Shown here: piece after piece, positions 26,494 to 35,023 of the stretch
Layout of the letters: each line of letters starts with the position of its first letter
How positions within the stretch are numbered: the stretch's first letter is position 1
Assembly: GCF_000024025.1 (NCBI RefSeq)
Contig: NC_013131.1
Span: 8,660,229 to 8,724,228 of the forward strand
Origin: Catenulispora acidiphila DSM 44928
Lineage (GTDB): Bacteria > Actinomycetota > Actinomycetes > Streptomycetales > Catenulisporaceae
Length of the DNA stretch: 64,000 nucleotides
Reading direction: 5' to 3'
Made by a program: the position numbers and the translations under genes
The notes under the pieces: model-generated
What the model saw: the letters and a program-made list of their open reading frames with translations, nothing else
Told to the model about the DNA's origin: nothing
The model's database searches: none

Positions 26494-26583
26494 GTGCCCG
26501 GAATCAGCGCTTGGAATCAGTGCCCTGAATCAGTGCCCTGTATCAGTGCCGGGAAGCAGTGCGGGAATCAGTGCCCGGATTCG
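26494..26583 (-). repeat. Seven 13-bp units copying the end of the tetR gene
   Basis: Read on the minus strand, tetR ends GAA TCC GGG CAC TGA and this stretch recurs as TGATTC(C/A)-G/N-GGCAC units to 26494. Units on the plus strand start at 26494, 26507, 26520, 26533, 26546, 26559 (12 bp) and 26571. Most keep the TGA. Confidence 0.9.
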
Positions 26584-27134
26584 ACCAGATTCTCCAGCGC
26601 GGCGAAGCACTCCCCCATCGTCTTGCCCATCTCCCCCGCCTCGCTCCGCACCCACTGCGCGAACGACGCCCGGAACACCGCGATCCCGGCGTCCGCCGCC
26701 AAACGGGCGTCCGGCTCGCCGACCCCGCGAGCGCGCAGACCCTCGGCGAGCGCCCCGGCGATCTTCGCCATCTTCGCGACCTCGCGCTCCTGCAGCTCCG
26801 GGTGCGCGTCGATGATGCCCTGGCGCAGCTGGGAGCGGTCGTGGCGCTCGTCGAAGAAGGTCGCGACGCAGGTGATGGCGGCGCGGACCGCGTCGAACGG
26901 TCCGACCTCGGGCGGGGTTCCCGCCAGGGTCTGGACCATCGCCTCTTGGAGGAGTTCGCCGCCCTGGAACAGCACCTCGCGCTTGTCGCTGAAGTGCCGG
27001 AAGAAGGTGCGCTCGGTCAGGCCGGCGCGCTCGGCGATCTCCGCGACCGTCGTCTGGTCGTAGCCGCGCTCGACGAACAGGTCCATGGCGGCTTGTTCGA
27101 GACGTCCTCGGGGGTTCGACGGCCAGCGACTCAT
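26568..27134 (-). CDS. TetR-family repressor of the divergent SDR gene
   Basis: 188 residues. TetR_N HTH at about residues 10-56 with TTVAEIAERAGLTERTFFRHFSDKREVLF; the helical C-terminal domain resembles the TetR proteins that accompany NmrA/SDR genes. The ATG at 27134 is preferred over an upstream in-frame start because the latter would run into the operator. Two 21-bp palindromes separate it from the divergent SDR gene, the likely target. Its last codons and stop found the seven-unit repeat downstream. Confidence 0.9.
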   Translation of the reverse strand: MSRWPSNPRGRLEQAAMDLFVERGYDQTTVAEIAERAGLTERTFFRHFSDKREVLFQGGELLQEAMVQTLAGTPPEVGPFDAVRAAITCVATFFDERHDRSQLRQGIIDAHPELQEREVAKMAKIAGALAEGLRARGVGEPDARLAADAGIAVFRASFAQWVRSEAGEMGKTMGECFAALENLVESGH

Positions 27135-27148
27135 GGTGCCATGGTAGA

Positions 27149-27203
27149 TGATGACAGCGGCTGACATCAGTGCTAGCGTGAGTGATGTCAGAAACTGTCA
27201 TCA
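27149..27203. promoter_or_regulatory. Two 21-bp TetR operators
   Basis: Operator 1 is TGATGACAG-N3-CTGACATCA (27149-27169), operator 2 TGATGTCAG-N3-CTGTCATCA (27183-27203). They are mirror images of each other, centres 34 bp apart, and fill the gap between the divergent tetR and SDR genes. Confidence 0.8.
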
Positions 27204-27221
27204 CTGGCCCGGGAGGCCTTC

Positions 27222-28121
27222 ATGCGTGTTTTCGTCACCGGCGCGTCCGGACACATCGGTTCCGCCGTCATCCCCGAGCTGCTCCAGGCCGGACACCAGG
27301 TCGTCGGGCTGGCCCGCAGCGACGCCGCGGCCGAGCGGGTCGCCGCCCGGGGCGCCGAGGTGCACCGCGGCGACGTCTTCGACCCGGACGGCTACCTCGA
27401 CGCCCTCGCCGCCGCCGACGGCGTGATCCACCTCGCCTACGACCACTCCTTCTCGGACATGGCCGAGGCCGCGGCGAAGGATCTGCGCGCTGTCAAGGCG
27501 ATGGGTGAGCGGCTGGCGGGTACGGGCAAGCCGCTGGTGGCCACCGCCGGCACGCTGATGCTGGCCATGGCCGCTCCCGGCGAGATCGGTCTGGAGCGGC
27601 ACACGCTGCCGGCCGGTCCGCGCATCGACACCGAGAACGCTGTCATCGCCCTGGCCGATCAAGGCGTCCGCTCCTCCGTGGTGCGCCTGGCGCCGCTGGT
27701 CCACAGCGACCTGGACCACCACGGCTTCGGTCCGACGCTGATCCGCATCGCCCGCGAGAAGGGCGTGGCGGGCTACCCCGGCGACGGCGCGAACCGCTGG
27801 CCGGGCCTGAACACCCGGGACGCGGGGCGGATCTACCGGCTGGCCGTGGAGTCCGCGCCGGGCGGCTCCCGCCTGCACGGCGTCGAGAACGAGGGCTACG
27901 CCCTGCGCGAAATCGCCGAGACCATCGGCAGGCGGCTCGGCGTGCCGACCGCCTCGATCGGCGCCGACGACACGGCCGCGTACTTCGGCTTCCTCGGCGG
28001 GTTCATCGGGCTGGACAACCCGACCTCGAACGAGGCCACCCGCAAGATCCTCGGCTGGGAGCCGGAGCACCCGGGTCTGATCGAGGACCTGGAGCGGGAC
28101 CACTACTTCGTGGAGCAGTGA
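27222..28121 (+). CDS. Atypical short-chain dehydrogenase/NAD(P)-dependent epimerase-like protein
   Basis: 299 residues. The N-terminal VFVTGASGHIGSAVIPELLQAGH is the atypical-SDR GxxGxxG nucleotide motif; the middle has no canonical YxxxK, as in NmrA-like members. The C-terminal part (EIAETIGRRLGVPT and later GWEPEHPGLIEDLE) is the extended-SDR substrate region. GGGAGG lies 6 nt upstream of the ATG. It is divergent from a TetR gene across two palindromic operators, so it is probably induced by a ligand of that repressor. Substrate unknown. Confidence 0.88.
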   Translation: MRVFVTGASGHIGSAVIPELLQAGHQVVGLARSDAAAERVAARGAEVHRGDVFDPDGYLDALAAADGVIHLAYDHSFSDMAEAAAKDLRAVKAMGERLAGTGKPLVATAGTLMLAMAAPGEIGLERHTLPAGPRIDTENAVIALADQGVRSSVVRLAPLVHSDLDHHGFGPTLIRIAREKGVAGYPGDGANRWPGLNTRDAGRIYRLAVESAPGGSRLHGVENEGYALREIAETIGRRLGVPTASIGADDTAAYFGFLGGFIGLDNPTSNEATRKILGWEPEHPGLIEDLERDHYFVEQ

Positions 28122-28136
28122 GCGCACGCGGACAGG

Positions 28137-28176
28137 CGCCGGCCCCGACGCCTCCCTCAAAGCGCCGGGGCCGGTG
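28137..28176 (+). terminator. Hairpin after the SDR gene
   Basis: CGCCGGCCCCG (28137-28147) pairs with CGGGGCCGGTG (28166-28176) with one wobble; 18-nt loop, no U-tract. Confidence 0.5.
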
Positions 28177-28185
28177 TCGCCCGAT

Positions 28186-28249
28186 TCAGATGTGGTTCAG
28201 GATGTGACTCGCTTCGTCGGAGTGGGTGTGGTCAGGGTGTGGCTCAGGA
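28186..28249 (-). repeat. Degenerate repeats at the GH8 gene's 3' end
   Basis: On the minus strand the gene ends TCC TGA GCCACA; related blocks with C-TGA and CCACA follow three more times before 28186 (CCCTGACCACA, TCCTGAACCACA, TCTGAATC). Less regular than the other arrays. Confidence 0.5.
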
Positions 28250-30319
28250 CGTCGTCAGCGAGGTGTCGTCGATCACTGAGTTGGTCGTCCCGCCACTGGT
28301 GTCGGTCTCGCTGCCGGTGAACTTCAGCGTGACGGTCTGGCCCGCGTAGGCCGACAGGTCGGCCGTCTTCTGCGAGTAGCCCGAAGCCGCGTTCAGGTTG
28401 GAGAACGAACCCACGGTCGCCAGCACGGTGCCCGAGGAGTTCAGCACCTGCACGGTGAACGTGTCCGGCTTCGCCGTCGTCGTCTTCTCCGTAGTGTCGA
28501 TGTGCAGCCAGTAGGTCAGCGACGCCGAGCAGCCGGACGGGATCGTCACGCTCTGCGCGATCGTGTCGGTGTCCTTGCTGCCGTTGCCGTTGAACCACGC
28601 GACGTACGAACCGGCGTGCGCCGGCTCGGCCGAGGTCGCCTTGGTGATCGGCGTGAACCCGAGGGTGGAGGTCTGGGTCCAGGTCGCCGCGCCGGACTCG
28701 AAGCCGGGGTTCACCAGCAGTTGCGCCGGAGTGCAGCCGCCTCCGCCGCCGACGGTGGTGACCGTCAGCGAGTACGTGGCCGAGTGCGAGCCCGAGGACG
28801 CCGTCCCGGTCACTGTGATCGCGTACGTCCCCGCCGGGGTCGACGACGATGTCGCGACGGTCAGCGTCGAGGAGGCTCCGGAGTTCACCGAAGCCGGGCT
28901 GAAGCCGGCCGTCGCGCCGGTCGGCAGACCGGACGCCGACAGCGCCACGGACTCCGCCGATCCGGCCGTGACAGCCGTGCCGACCGACACCGTCGCCGAA
29001 GAACCCTGACTCACCGAACCGGACGCCGGGGACGCCGAGATCGAGAAGTCGTTGGCGGGCGGCGGCGGGGTCGAGGCCGAAGCCGGGCTCCAGTAGTCGC
29101 CGGCCATCACAATCATGACCAGCGTCTTGATGGACTCGCCGTAGTAGCCGTCACCGTAGGGGTTGGTCTGCAGGAAGCTCCAGATCGTGTCGGTCCACGC
29201 CTGGTCGCCCGCGGCCATCGCGGACGGGCCGATGGAGTCCCCGGCTTCCTCGGCGACGTCCGAGGTGTTCTGCCCGGTGCAGTTCAGGTTCAGGTGCGGG
29301 TAGACGTTGCCCGGCTTGCCGCCGGAGACCTTCTTGGCGCACGCCGACCACTTCTGCGCGTCGCTCAGCTCGAACGCCGCGGTGGTGGCGCCGTTGAGCA
29401 GCGCGTCCGTCCCCATGTGCCAGGGCACGCGGATCGAGTTGTAGCCGACGATGTTGTCCGGCTGGTTCTCCTGGTAGTTCGCCGGAGCCGGCTTCGGCGT
29501 GCCGTTGGCGCCGACGACGAAGTCGGGCAGCAGGCCGTTGGCGGCGGAGTAGTTGGTCACCAGCGAGCTGTCGACCGCCTCGGTCCGAGTGATGACCTTG
29601 TTCCAGTCGTGCGAGGGGTCGTACGCCGCGAACGCCCGGAGGTGGTCGATCATGTGGTCCGAGGGCCGGGTGTCGGTGTTCGGGCCGTCGTCCTCGCACT
29701 TGAGGTGGCCGTCGGGCGCCACGTTGTGGGCGTAGAAGTTGCTCAGCCACGTCTTGGCGTCGCTGCTGTAGCCGCCCCACTGCTTGTCGGCGAGGATCAG
29801 GCCGTAGCCGATGTCCAGGTCGCCGTCGGTGGCGCCGTCCGGCGTGCCCCCGCTGTAGTACTTGCAGGTCTTGCCGTCCAGCTGCCACTGCATCATGCCG
29901 TACTGGTCTTCGTGGTCCTTGACCAGCTGCCACAGACCGTTGAACTCGGCCTGCGCGTTGGCGTCGTACCCGGCCATCAGCGGCACGATGTTCATGCCGT
30001 AGCCCTGGCCCTCGGAGACCGGGCCGTTGTTGGTGGCGTCACCGTCGCCCTTGGTGGACACGTAGTACTCGTTGCTGGCACAGCCGTGGACGAGGTACGA
30101 GGCCTTCCACGAGTCGTACTGCTTCTCCACGGCGGCGTCGCGCGTGGCCTGGGAGGCCGACGGCATGACGCCGACCTTGTAGGTCTGGTGCTGGGGGAAG
30201 GCGTAGTTCGGGCCGGCGGCTTGCACCGCGGAGGTGTGCGCGACAGCGAGTGCCACGCATCCTGCCAGGGTACTGATTCCGGTCGCCAGACTGAGAACGC
30301 GCTGGGAGCGGCGCTTCAC
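28244..30319 (-). CDS. Secreted GH8 endo-glycosidase, probably chitosanase or glucanase
   Basis: 691 residues. The signal peptide ends near residue 35. The GH8 catalytic domain (about 40-420) has the acid Glu103 in SEGQGYGM and the following ATDGDLDIGYGL with Asp165/Asp167. A Ser/Thr-rich Ig-like domain (about 430-530) and a jelly-roll-like module (about 535-691, starting CTPAQLLVNPGFESG) follow. GH8 includes endoglucanases, xylanases and chitosanases; the upstream GH2 gene favours chitosan. Start is GTG at 30319, 35 bp after the GH2 stop, with AAAGGA upstream, so the two form an operon. The last two domains are duplicated in the GH2 protein. Confidence 0.88.
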   Translation of the reverse strand: MKRRSQRVLSLATGISTLAGCVALAVAHTSAVQAAGPNYAFPQHQTYKVGVMPSASQATRDAAVEKQYDSWKASYLVHGCASNEYYVSTKGDGDATNNGPVSEGQGYGMNIVPLMAGYDANAQAEFNGLWQLVKDHEDQYGMMQWQLDGKTCKYYSGGTPDGATDGDLDIGYGLILADKQWGGYSSDAKTWLSNFYAHNVAPDGHLKCEDDGPNTDTRPSDHMIDHLRAFAAYDPSHDWNKVITRTEAVDSSLVTNYSAANGLLPDFVVGANGTPKPAPANYQENQPDNIVGYNSIRVPWHMGTDALLNGATTAAFELSDAQKWSACAKKVSGGKPGNVYPHLNLNCTGQNTSDVAEEAGDSIGPSAMAAGDQAWTDTIWSFLQTNPYGDGYYGESIKTLVMIVMAGDYWSPASASTPPPPANDFSISASPASGSVSQGSSATVSVGTAVTAGSAESVALSASGLPTGATAGFSPASVNSGASSTLTVATSSSTPAGTYAITVTGTASSGSHSATYSLTVTTVGGGGGCTPAQLLVNPGFESGAATWTQTSTLGFTPITKATSAEPAHAGSYVAWFNGNGSKDTDTIAQSVTIPSGCSASLTYWLHIDTTEKTTTAKPDTFTVQVLNSSGTVLATVGSFSNLNAASGYSQKTADLSAYAGQTVTLKFTGSETDTSGGTTNSVIDDTSLTTS

Positions 30320-30353
30320 AGTTCTCGTTCCTTTCTGCCGGGGGTGGGGGACG

Positions 30354-33300
30354 TCAGTGGGTCTGCAGGGCGGTGTCGTCGGCCACGAAGGTGGTCGTGC
30401 CGCCGCTGGTGTCGGCTTCCGTGCCGGTGAACTTCACCGTGACCGTCTGCCCGGCGTAGGCCGAGAGGTCGGCGGTGTGCTGCGTGTAGCCGGAGGCCTT
30501 GTCGAGATTCGAGAACGAGCCGACGGTCGCGAGCACGGTCCCGGAGGAGTTCAGGATCTGCACGGTGAACGTGTCCGGTTTCGCGGTGGTCGTGCTCTCG
30601 CTGGTGTCGATGTGCAGCCAGTAGGACAGCGACGCGGTACACCCGGACGGGATCGTCACGCTCTGCGCGGCGGTGTCGGTGTCCTTGCTGCCGTTGCCGT
30701 TGAACCAGGCGATCCACGAACCGGCGTGCGCCGGCTCAGCCGAGGTGGCCTTGGTGATCGGGGTGAACCCCAAGGTGGATGTCTGGGTCCAGGAGGTGGC
30801 GCCGGATTCGAAGCCCGGGTTGGCGAGCAGCTGCGCGGGGGTGCAGGTGCCTCCGCCTCCCGAGGATGTGACGGTCAGCGAGTAGCTCGCGGTGTGTGTC
30901 GCCGACGGCGCGGTACCGGTGATGGTGATCGGGTACGTCCCCGCTGGTGTGCTCGCCGCGGCGGCGATGGTCAGCGTCGAGGACTTGCCCGCCGTCACCG
31001 CGGCCGGGCTGAACGTCGCAGTGGCACCGGTCGGCAGACCGGAGGCGGTCAGCGCGACGGACTCCGCGTTCCCGCCGGCCACCGAGGTGGACACGGTGGC
31101 GGTGGTCGAAGAACCCTGAGTCACGTTTCCGGAGGCCGGGGAGTCCGAGATCGAGAAGTCGTTCGGGGTACCGGTTCCGGTGCCGGCGACGACATCGATC
31201 TTCGACGCGTTCCAGCCCGACACGCTCACGACCGGCGTCGCGCCCTGCAGATCGGCGGACTTGTAGGTCGCGGTCAGCGTCTCGGATTCGCCGGGCCACA
31301 GCGTGACGTCGTTGTCGCTCCAGACCGCGGAGGTGACTTCGCTGTCGCCGGACTGCTCGCCGCCCGAAGCGGTCCCGCGCCGCAGGTCCGCGCGGAGCAG
31401 GAAGCCGACGGCCGGGGTCGTGGACTTGTTGGTGACGGTGACCGTGACCAGGCTGTCAGCACCGTTCGGACCGGCCTGGCGGCTGGTCGCGGCGGTCGCG
31501 GACACCGTGGCGGCGGGCAGGTTCTGCAGGCCGGTGAGGTTCGCGTAGGAGGTCATCGTGGCCTGCGGGTTGCCGCCGCCGGAGGGGATGGTCGAGCCCC
31601 AGTTGACGGCGTCCGGCGTGGTGGAGTCCCAGTAGACGTTGCGGTCGACCACGGTGCCGTTCTGCTTGACCAGCAGCTCGACGAAGTAGACCGTGCCGGC
31701 GGCGGTGGGCAGCTTCGGCGTGAGCACCTTGTTCTGGACCTTCTGCGAGGCCAGGGACAGCGAGCTCGAGGTCTGGTCGTCCAGCACGGAGCCGGCGGTG
31801 CTGTAGACCTTCGATTCGACGGTCACGCCGGACTGTGTCTGGCCCGACAGGTTGTCGACGGTCACGGTGTGGTTGTCGAGGGTGTAGATCGCGTGCAGCG
31901 ACCGGTTCGCCTCCTGCGCGCCGAAGTAGGCGCCGGCCTGGTCGTAGTCGTTGTTGTAGAGCGACCACAGCAGCGTCGGCCAGCCCTTGTTCATCTGCCA
32001 GTAGATGGTGCCGGTGGAGGGCTGCGTGGCGTTGGTGGAGTGGGCGATGAAGGCTTCGAACTGCGCGCGGGTGTCCTCGTAGTTCTGCGCCTGCGCCTCT
32101 TCCACGTACTGCGCCAGGCTCGACCAGGCTCCGTAGCGCTTGGAGACGGCCTGGTCCAGGTTGTAGAGCGTGCCGAAGGAGTAGCCGCTGTGGCCGGTGC
32201 CCTCGTAGTTCGCGTGGTACTGGTTGGCGGCGGTGGTCTGCCACAGCGCGGACTGGTCGGCGGGCGACAGGAAGCGGTTGAGCGAGTCCATCGTCGGGAC
32301 GGTGTCGCCCGCGCTCTGCTCGGAGTCGAAGCCCCAGGCGCCGCCGGCGTTGGTCAGCGTGGAGTCGCCGGACGGGGAGTGCGTGGTGTCGTACCAATAG
32401 TTCGACGGGACCCAGTCATAAGGACCCTCCTTCTCCCCGGACGTCCCGAGCTGCGGGCTCGAGTTGTACTCGGCGGAGGAGATGAACGGACCGGGGTAGT
32501 CGGCCGAGGCGAAGCCGTTCAGCGCCTGGGTCTCTTGCGTCGAGGTCGGCGCGTTGTCGCTCCACTGGAAGCTGAAGATGCTCGGGTGGTTGCGCCAGAT
32601 CGCGCCCTGGGTCGCCGCGGTGTTCTGGTACACCGTGCCGGCCGAGCCGCTCTTCTCCCACTCGTCGCAGCACTGGTAGCCGACGTTGATCAGGATTCCG
32701 GCGGCGTCCATCTGCTGGTAGAAGTCCGGCGGCATGAAGTGGCCCTCGAGCCGGATGGCGTTCAGGCCCATGGACTTCATCAGCGCGATCTGCTGCGCGG
32801 TGTCCGCGGGGTCGTAGCGCAGGAACAGGTCCGGGTCCCAGCCGCCGCCGCGGATCACCAGCGGCTGACCGTTGATGCCGAACTGGCGGACTCCGTCGGG
32901 CGAGGCGCCGCCGGCTCCGACGAGGCTGGAGGTGACGGTGCGGATGCCGAACGTCTCAGAGGTCGAATTCAGGACGGTCGAGTTCTGCGCCACCGAGGTG
33001 CTCAGGGTGTAGAGCGGCTGGGCGCCCATCTGGTAGGGCCACCAGATCTTCGGCGAGGACAGCGTCAGCGCCGGGTAGCTCGCCGGCGCGAAGGTGACGG
33101 CCGAGGTGGCGTGCGCGGCGACGGTGACGTTCTGGGTCACCGAGACCGGCGTGCCGCCGCCGGGCGGGGTGAGGGTCGCGGTGACCGCGCCGGTCTGCGA
33201 GGCGGCGGAGACGTTGACCACCGAGGCCTTCACCGTCAGCGCGCTGCTCGACAGGTTCGCCGCGGTGCTCTGGTCCACGTGCGCGTCGTCGACGATCAGC

Positions 33301-34085
33301 GGACCGCCGGCCTCGAGCTGCACGGGGAACTGGATGCCGGTGTTGTTGTCCGGCGGGATCTGGCTCCAGTCGACGTTGTCCAGCGTCAGCATCGAGCCCG
33401 GGTTGTTCGGGTGCATCTCGATGGCCAGCGAGTTGGTGCCGCTCAGGAGCTTGGAGGAGATGTCGAAGACACTCTTGTCGTAGTCCCCCGTGACGGTCGA
33501 GGAGGTGGCGACCTCCGTGCCGTTGACCCACACGTCGGCCGTCCCGACGACCCCGTTCAGGATCAGCCGGGCGCCCTGGCCGCCGGCCGGCGCGGTGAAG
33601 TCGGTCCGGTACCACCACGGGACCGAGAACTGCGCGATGGTCTCCGCGCCGACCTTGGTCATCTGCCCGAAGCAGGTCTTCATGTCGGTGGAGTAGTAGA
33701 CGTTCGGGCAGGAACCGTTCTGCAGCAAAGCATTGATCTCCGTGCCCGGTGCTCCGCCGCCGTCGTTGGCGACGCTGAGCCAGCCGGAGGTGGAGAAGCC
33801 GGGGGCGGAGATCTGGGCGCCGGTCTGGGTGGCGGTGGCGCTGGTGAGGACCTTCCAGCCGGTGGTCGCGCCGAGGTTCTGGACCGCCGACGAGCCGGTC
33901 GAGGGATCAGTGACGGTCGCGGCGGCGGATACCGGTGCGGCGAGGCGGGTGCTCAGGGCTTTCTGCGAGCTGCTGCCGGCCGTCGCCATCTGGACGGTTC
34001 CGGCGAGGACCGTACAGACGAGAGCGGCGGCCCCGAAGGCGCGGGTCGCAGAGCGGCGTGTGCGGATCGTGTCAATGGATCTCAT
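30354..34085 (-). CDS. Secreted GH2 exo-beta-D-glucosaminidase-like enzyme
   Basis: 1243 residues with a signal peptide (to about residue 37), GH2 sugar-binding, Ig-like and TIM-barrel domains, and C-terminal accessory modules. LNAIRLEGHFMPPDFYQQMDAAGILINVGYQ and CCDEWEKS resemble chitosan-degrading exo-beta-glucosaminidases (CsxA type). FQWSDNAPT should hold the acid/base Asp and GFDSEQSAG the nucleophile Glu. The last 240 residues repeat the Ig-like plus jelly-roll pair of the GH8 enzyme. AGGAG precedes the ATG. First gene of the GH2-GH8 operon; a 7-3-7 palindrome lies 68 bp upstream. It would release glucosamine from oligomers made by the GH8 enzyme. Confidence 0.85.
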   Translation of the reverse strand: MRSIDTIRTRRSATRAFGAAALVCTVLAGTVQMATAGSSSQKALSTRLAAPVSAAATVTDPSTGSSAVQNLGATTGWKVLTSATATQTGAQISAPGFSTSGWLSVANDGGGAPGTEINALLQNGSCPNVYYSTDMKTCFGQMTKVGAETIAQFSVPWWYRTDFTAPAGGQGARLILNGVVGTADVWVNGTEVATSSTVTGDYDKSVFDISSKLLSGTNSLAIEMHPNNPGSMLTLDNVDWSQIPPDNNTGIQFPVQLEAGGPLIVDDAHVDQSTAANLSSSALTVKASVVNVSAASQTGAVTATLTPPGGGTPVSVTQNVTVAAHATSAVTFAPASYPALTLSSPKIWWPYQMGAQPLYTLSTSVAQNSTVLNSTSETFGIRTVTSSLVGAGGASPDGVRQFGINGQPLVIRGGGWDPDLFLRYDPADTAQQIALMKSMGLNAIRLEGHFMPPDFYQQMDAAGILINVGYQCCDEWEKSGSAGTVYQNTAATQGAIWRNHPSIFSFQWSDNAPTSTQETQALNGFASADYPGPFISSAEYNSSPQLGTSGEKEGPYDWVPSNYWYDTTHSPSGDSTLTNAGGAWGFDSEQSAGDTVPTMDSLNRFLSPADQSALWQTTAANQYHANYEGTGHSGYSFGTLYNLDQAVSKRYGAWSSLAQYVEEAQAQNYEDTRAQFEAFIAHSTNATQPSTGTIYWQMNKGWPTLLWSLYNNDYDQAGAYFGAQEANRSLHAIYTLDNHTVTVDNLSGQTQSGVTVESKVYSTAGSVLDDQTSSSLSLASQKVQNKVLTPKLPTAAGTVYFVELLVKQNGTVVDRNVYWDSTTPDAVNWGSTIPSGGGNPQATMTSYANLTGLQNLPAATVSATAATSRQAGPNGADSLVTVTVTNKSTTPAVGFLLRADLRRGTASGGEQSGDSEVTSAVWSDNDVTLWPGESETLTATYKSADLQGATPVVSVSGWNASKIDVVAGTGTGTPNDFSISDSPASGNVTQGSSTTATVSTSVAGGNAESVALTASGLPTGATATFSPAAVTAGKSSTLTIAAAASTPAGTYPITITGTAPSATHTASYSLTVTSSGGGGTCTPAQLLANPGFESGATSWTQTSTLGFTPITKATSAEPAHAGSWIAWFNGNGSKDTDTAAQSVTIPSGCTASLSYWLHIDTSESTTTAKPDTFTVQILNSSGTVLATVGSFSNLDKASGYTQHTADLSAYAGQTVTVKFTGTEADTSGGTTTFVADDTALQTH

Positions 34086-34152
34086 GCCCGACTCCTCGTG
34101 GGCTTGGCGGATGACACAGGAGCGACGGTGCTTCGAGCGGTGCGCGATGGAA

Positions 34153-34239
34153 TTAGGAAAGGTTCCTAACGAGATCGGGGCGTACGCTACTCATCCCGCG
34201 ACGAGGTCGTCAAGAGTCTGTGAAAGGTCCTTAACGAGA
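34153..34239. promoter_or_regulatory. Palindrome and partial copy upstream of the GH2-GH8 operon
   Basis: TTAGGAA-N3-TTCCTAA (34153-34169) is a perfect 7-3-7 inverted repeat. The 18 bp from 34157 recur at 34222-34239 with two differences, 65 bp away, between the GH2 gene and the divergent gene at 34318. Chitosan genes of actinomycetes are known to be controlled through palindromes by the ROK repressor CsnR; I cannot confirm that this is its consensus. Confidence 0.55.
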
Positions 34240-34251
34240 AGAAGGCAGCCC

Positions 34252-34280
34252 TTGCCCCTATGTCAGGATTCCCATACAGT
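34252..34280 (+). promoter_or_regulatory. Promoter of the gene at 34318
   Basis: -35 TTGCCC (34252-34257), 17-bp spacer, -10 TACAGT (34275-34280); predicted start point about 30 nt before the ATG, with AAGGA at 34306-34310. Confidence 0.55.
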
Positions 34281-34317
34281 CTCGCGTAAGGAAAACCTGA
34301 CATCGAAGGAGTGCGCG

Positions 34318-34935
34318 ATGGGCTGGCTCTACGAGGGAGTTCCCGACGAGGAGCACGAGGGCCACGCGGTCGGGGTGCTCGGCAACGGCGTGATCCCGGC
34401 CTACGGCTCCGGCGGGCAGTGGTCTGAGATGGAGTTCCGAGACGGCTGGTGGTCGCCGGGCAGCGGCGCGGAGGATCCGGGCGTCGAGCCGGCGTGGCTG
34501 CTGCCGGCGTGCGTGTGCGGCTGGCGCGGCGAGCGCGTCGGCTACGACCCGCAGGCCGAGGATGCGGCGCGGGCGCTGTGGGACGTCCACATGGACGACG
34601 TCACGGTCTACTTCCTCACGGTCGCCAAGGCTGCCGAAGGCCTGGCCGACGCGCTCGAGACGGCGCGGAAGGAAGGCGAGTACGACGCGCGGCCGCTGGC
34701 GGTCGTCAAAGCCCTGCGGGTCACGCAGGCGCGCATCGGCTCGGAGATCGCCGTCGCGGTGGGTGCGGCGCGTGCGCGGGAGCTGAGCTGGGAGCTGATC
34801 GGCGACGCGCTGGGGGTCACGCGGCAGACGGCGCATGAGCGGTACCGCGAGGTCGCGGCTGTTCCGGCGCGGGACGATGTGGTGGTCAGCGCGGTGGACA
34901 GGGCAGTGGACAGCGCGGTGGACGCGCTCGGCTGA
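34318..34935 (+). CDS. Unknown actinobacterial protein with C-terminal HTH-like segment
   Basis: 205 residues. Acidic N-terminus (GVPDEEHEGHAVGVL), a CVCGWRG knuckle in the middle, and a helical C-terminal part with SWELIGDALGVTRQTAHERY, which reads as a sigma-4/HTH-like helix pair. Such proteins recur in Streptomyces-like genomes without a known role, often beside developmental or regulatory genes. AAGGA 7 nt upstream supports the ATG. DNA binding is an inference from the last 60 residues only. Confidence 0.7.
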   Translation: MGWLYEGVPDEEHEGHAVGVLGNGVIPAYGSGGQWSEMEFRDGWWSPGSGAEDPGVEPAWLLPACVCGWRGERVGYDPQAEDAARALWDVHMDDVTVYFLTVAKAAEGLADALETARKEGEYDARPLAVVKALRVTQARIGSEIAVAVGAARARELSWELIGDALGVTRQTAHERYREVAAVPARDDVVVSAVDRAVDSAVDALG

Positions 34936-34970
34936 GCGCGCCCACCACTTTTCATATCTTTGCTCTGATG

Positions 34971-35023
34971 CCTGGCTTGCCCTGGCGCCTGGCTTGCCCT
35001 GACGCCTCGGCTCAGCCCTGGTG
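34971..35023 (-). repeat. 17-bp repeats at the 3' end of the anti-sigma-like gene
   Basis: On the minus strand the gene end CACCAGGGC-TGA is followed by two nearly identical 17-mers (CGTCAGGGCAAGCCAGG and CGCCAGGGCAAGCCAGG) and a partial third. The stop position is AAG in the copies. Confidence 0.65.

Noticed and set aside
30234-34169. A 1311-codon open frame antisense to the GH2 gene
   Set aside because: Arg/Gly/Val-rich low-complexity translation typical of the complementary frame of a G/C-third-position gene; the GH2 protein on the other strand has full family motifs.
34153-34169. Naming the palindrome a CsnR box
   Set aside because: I cannot recall the CsnR consensus well enough to assert identity; reported as a palindrome only.
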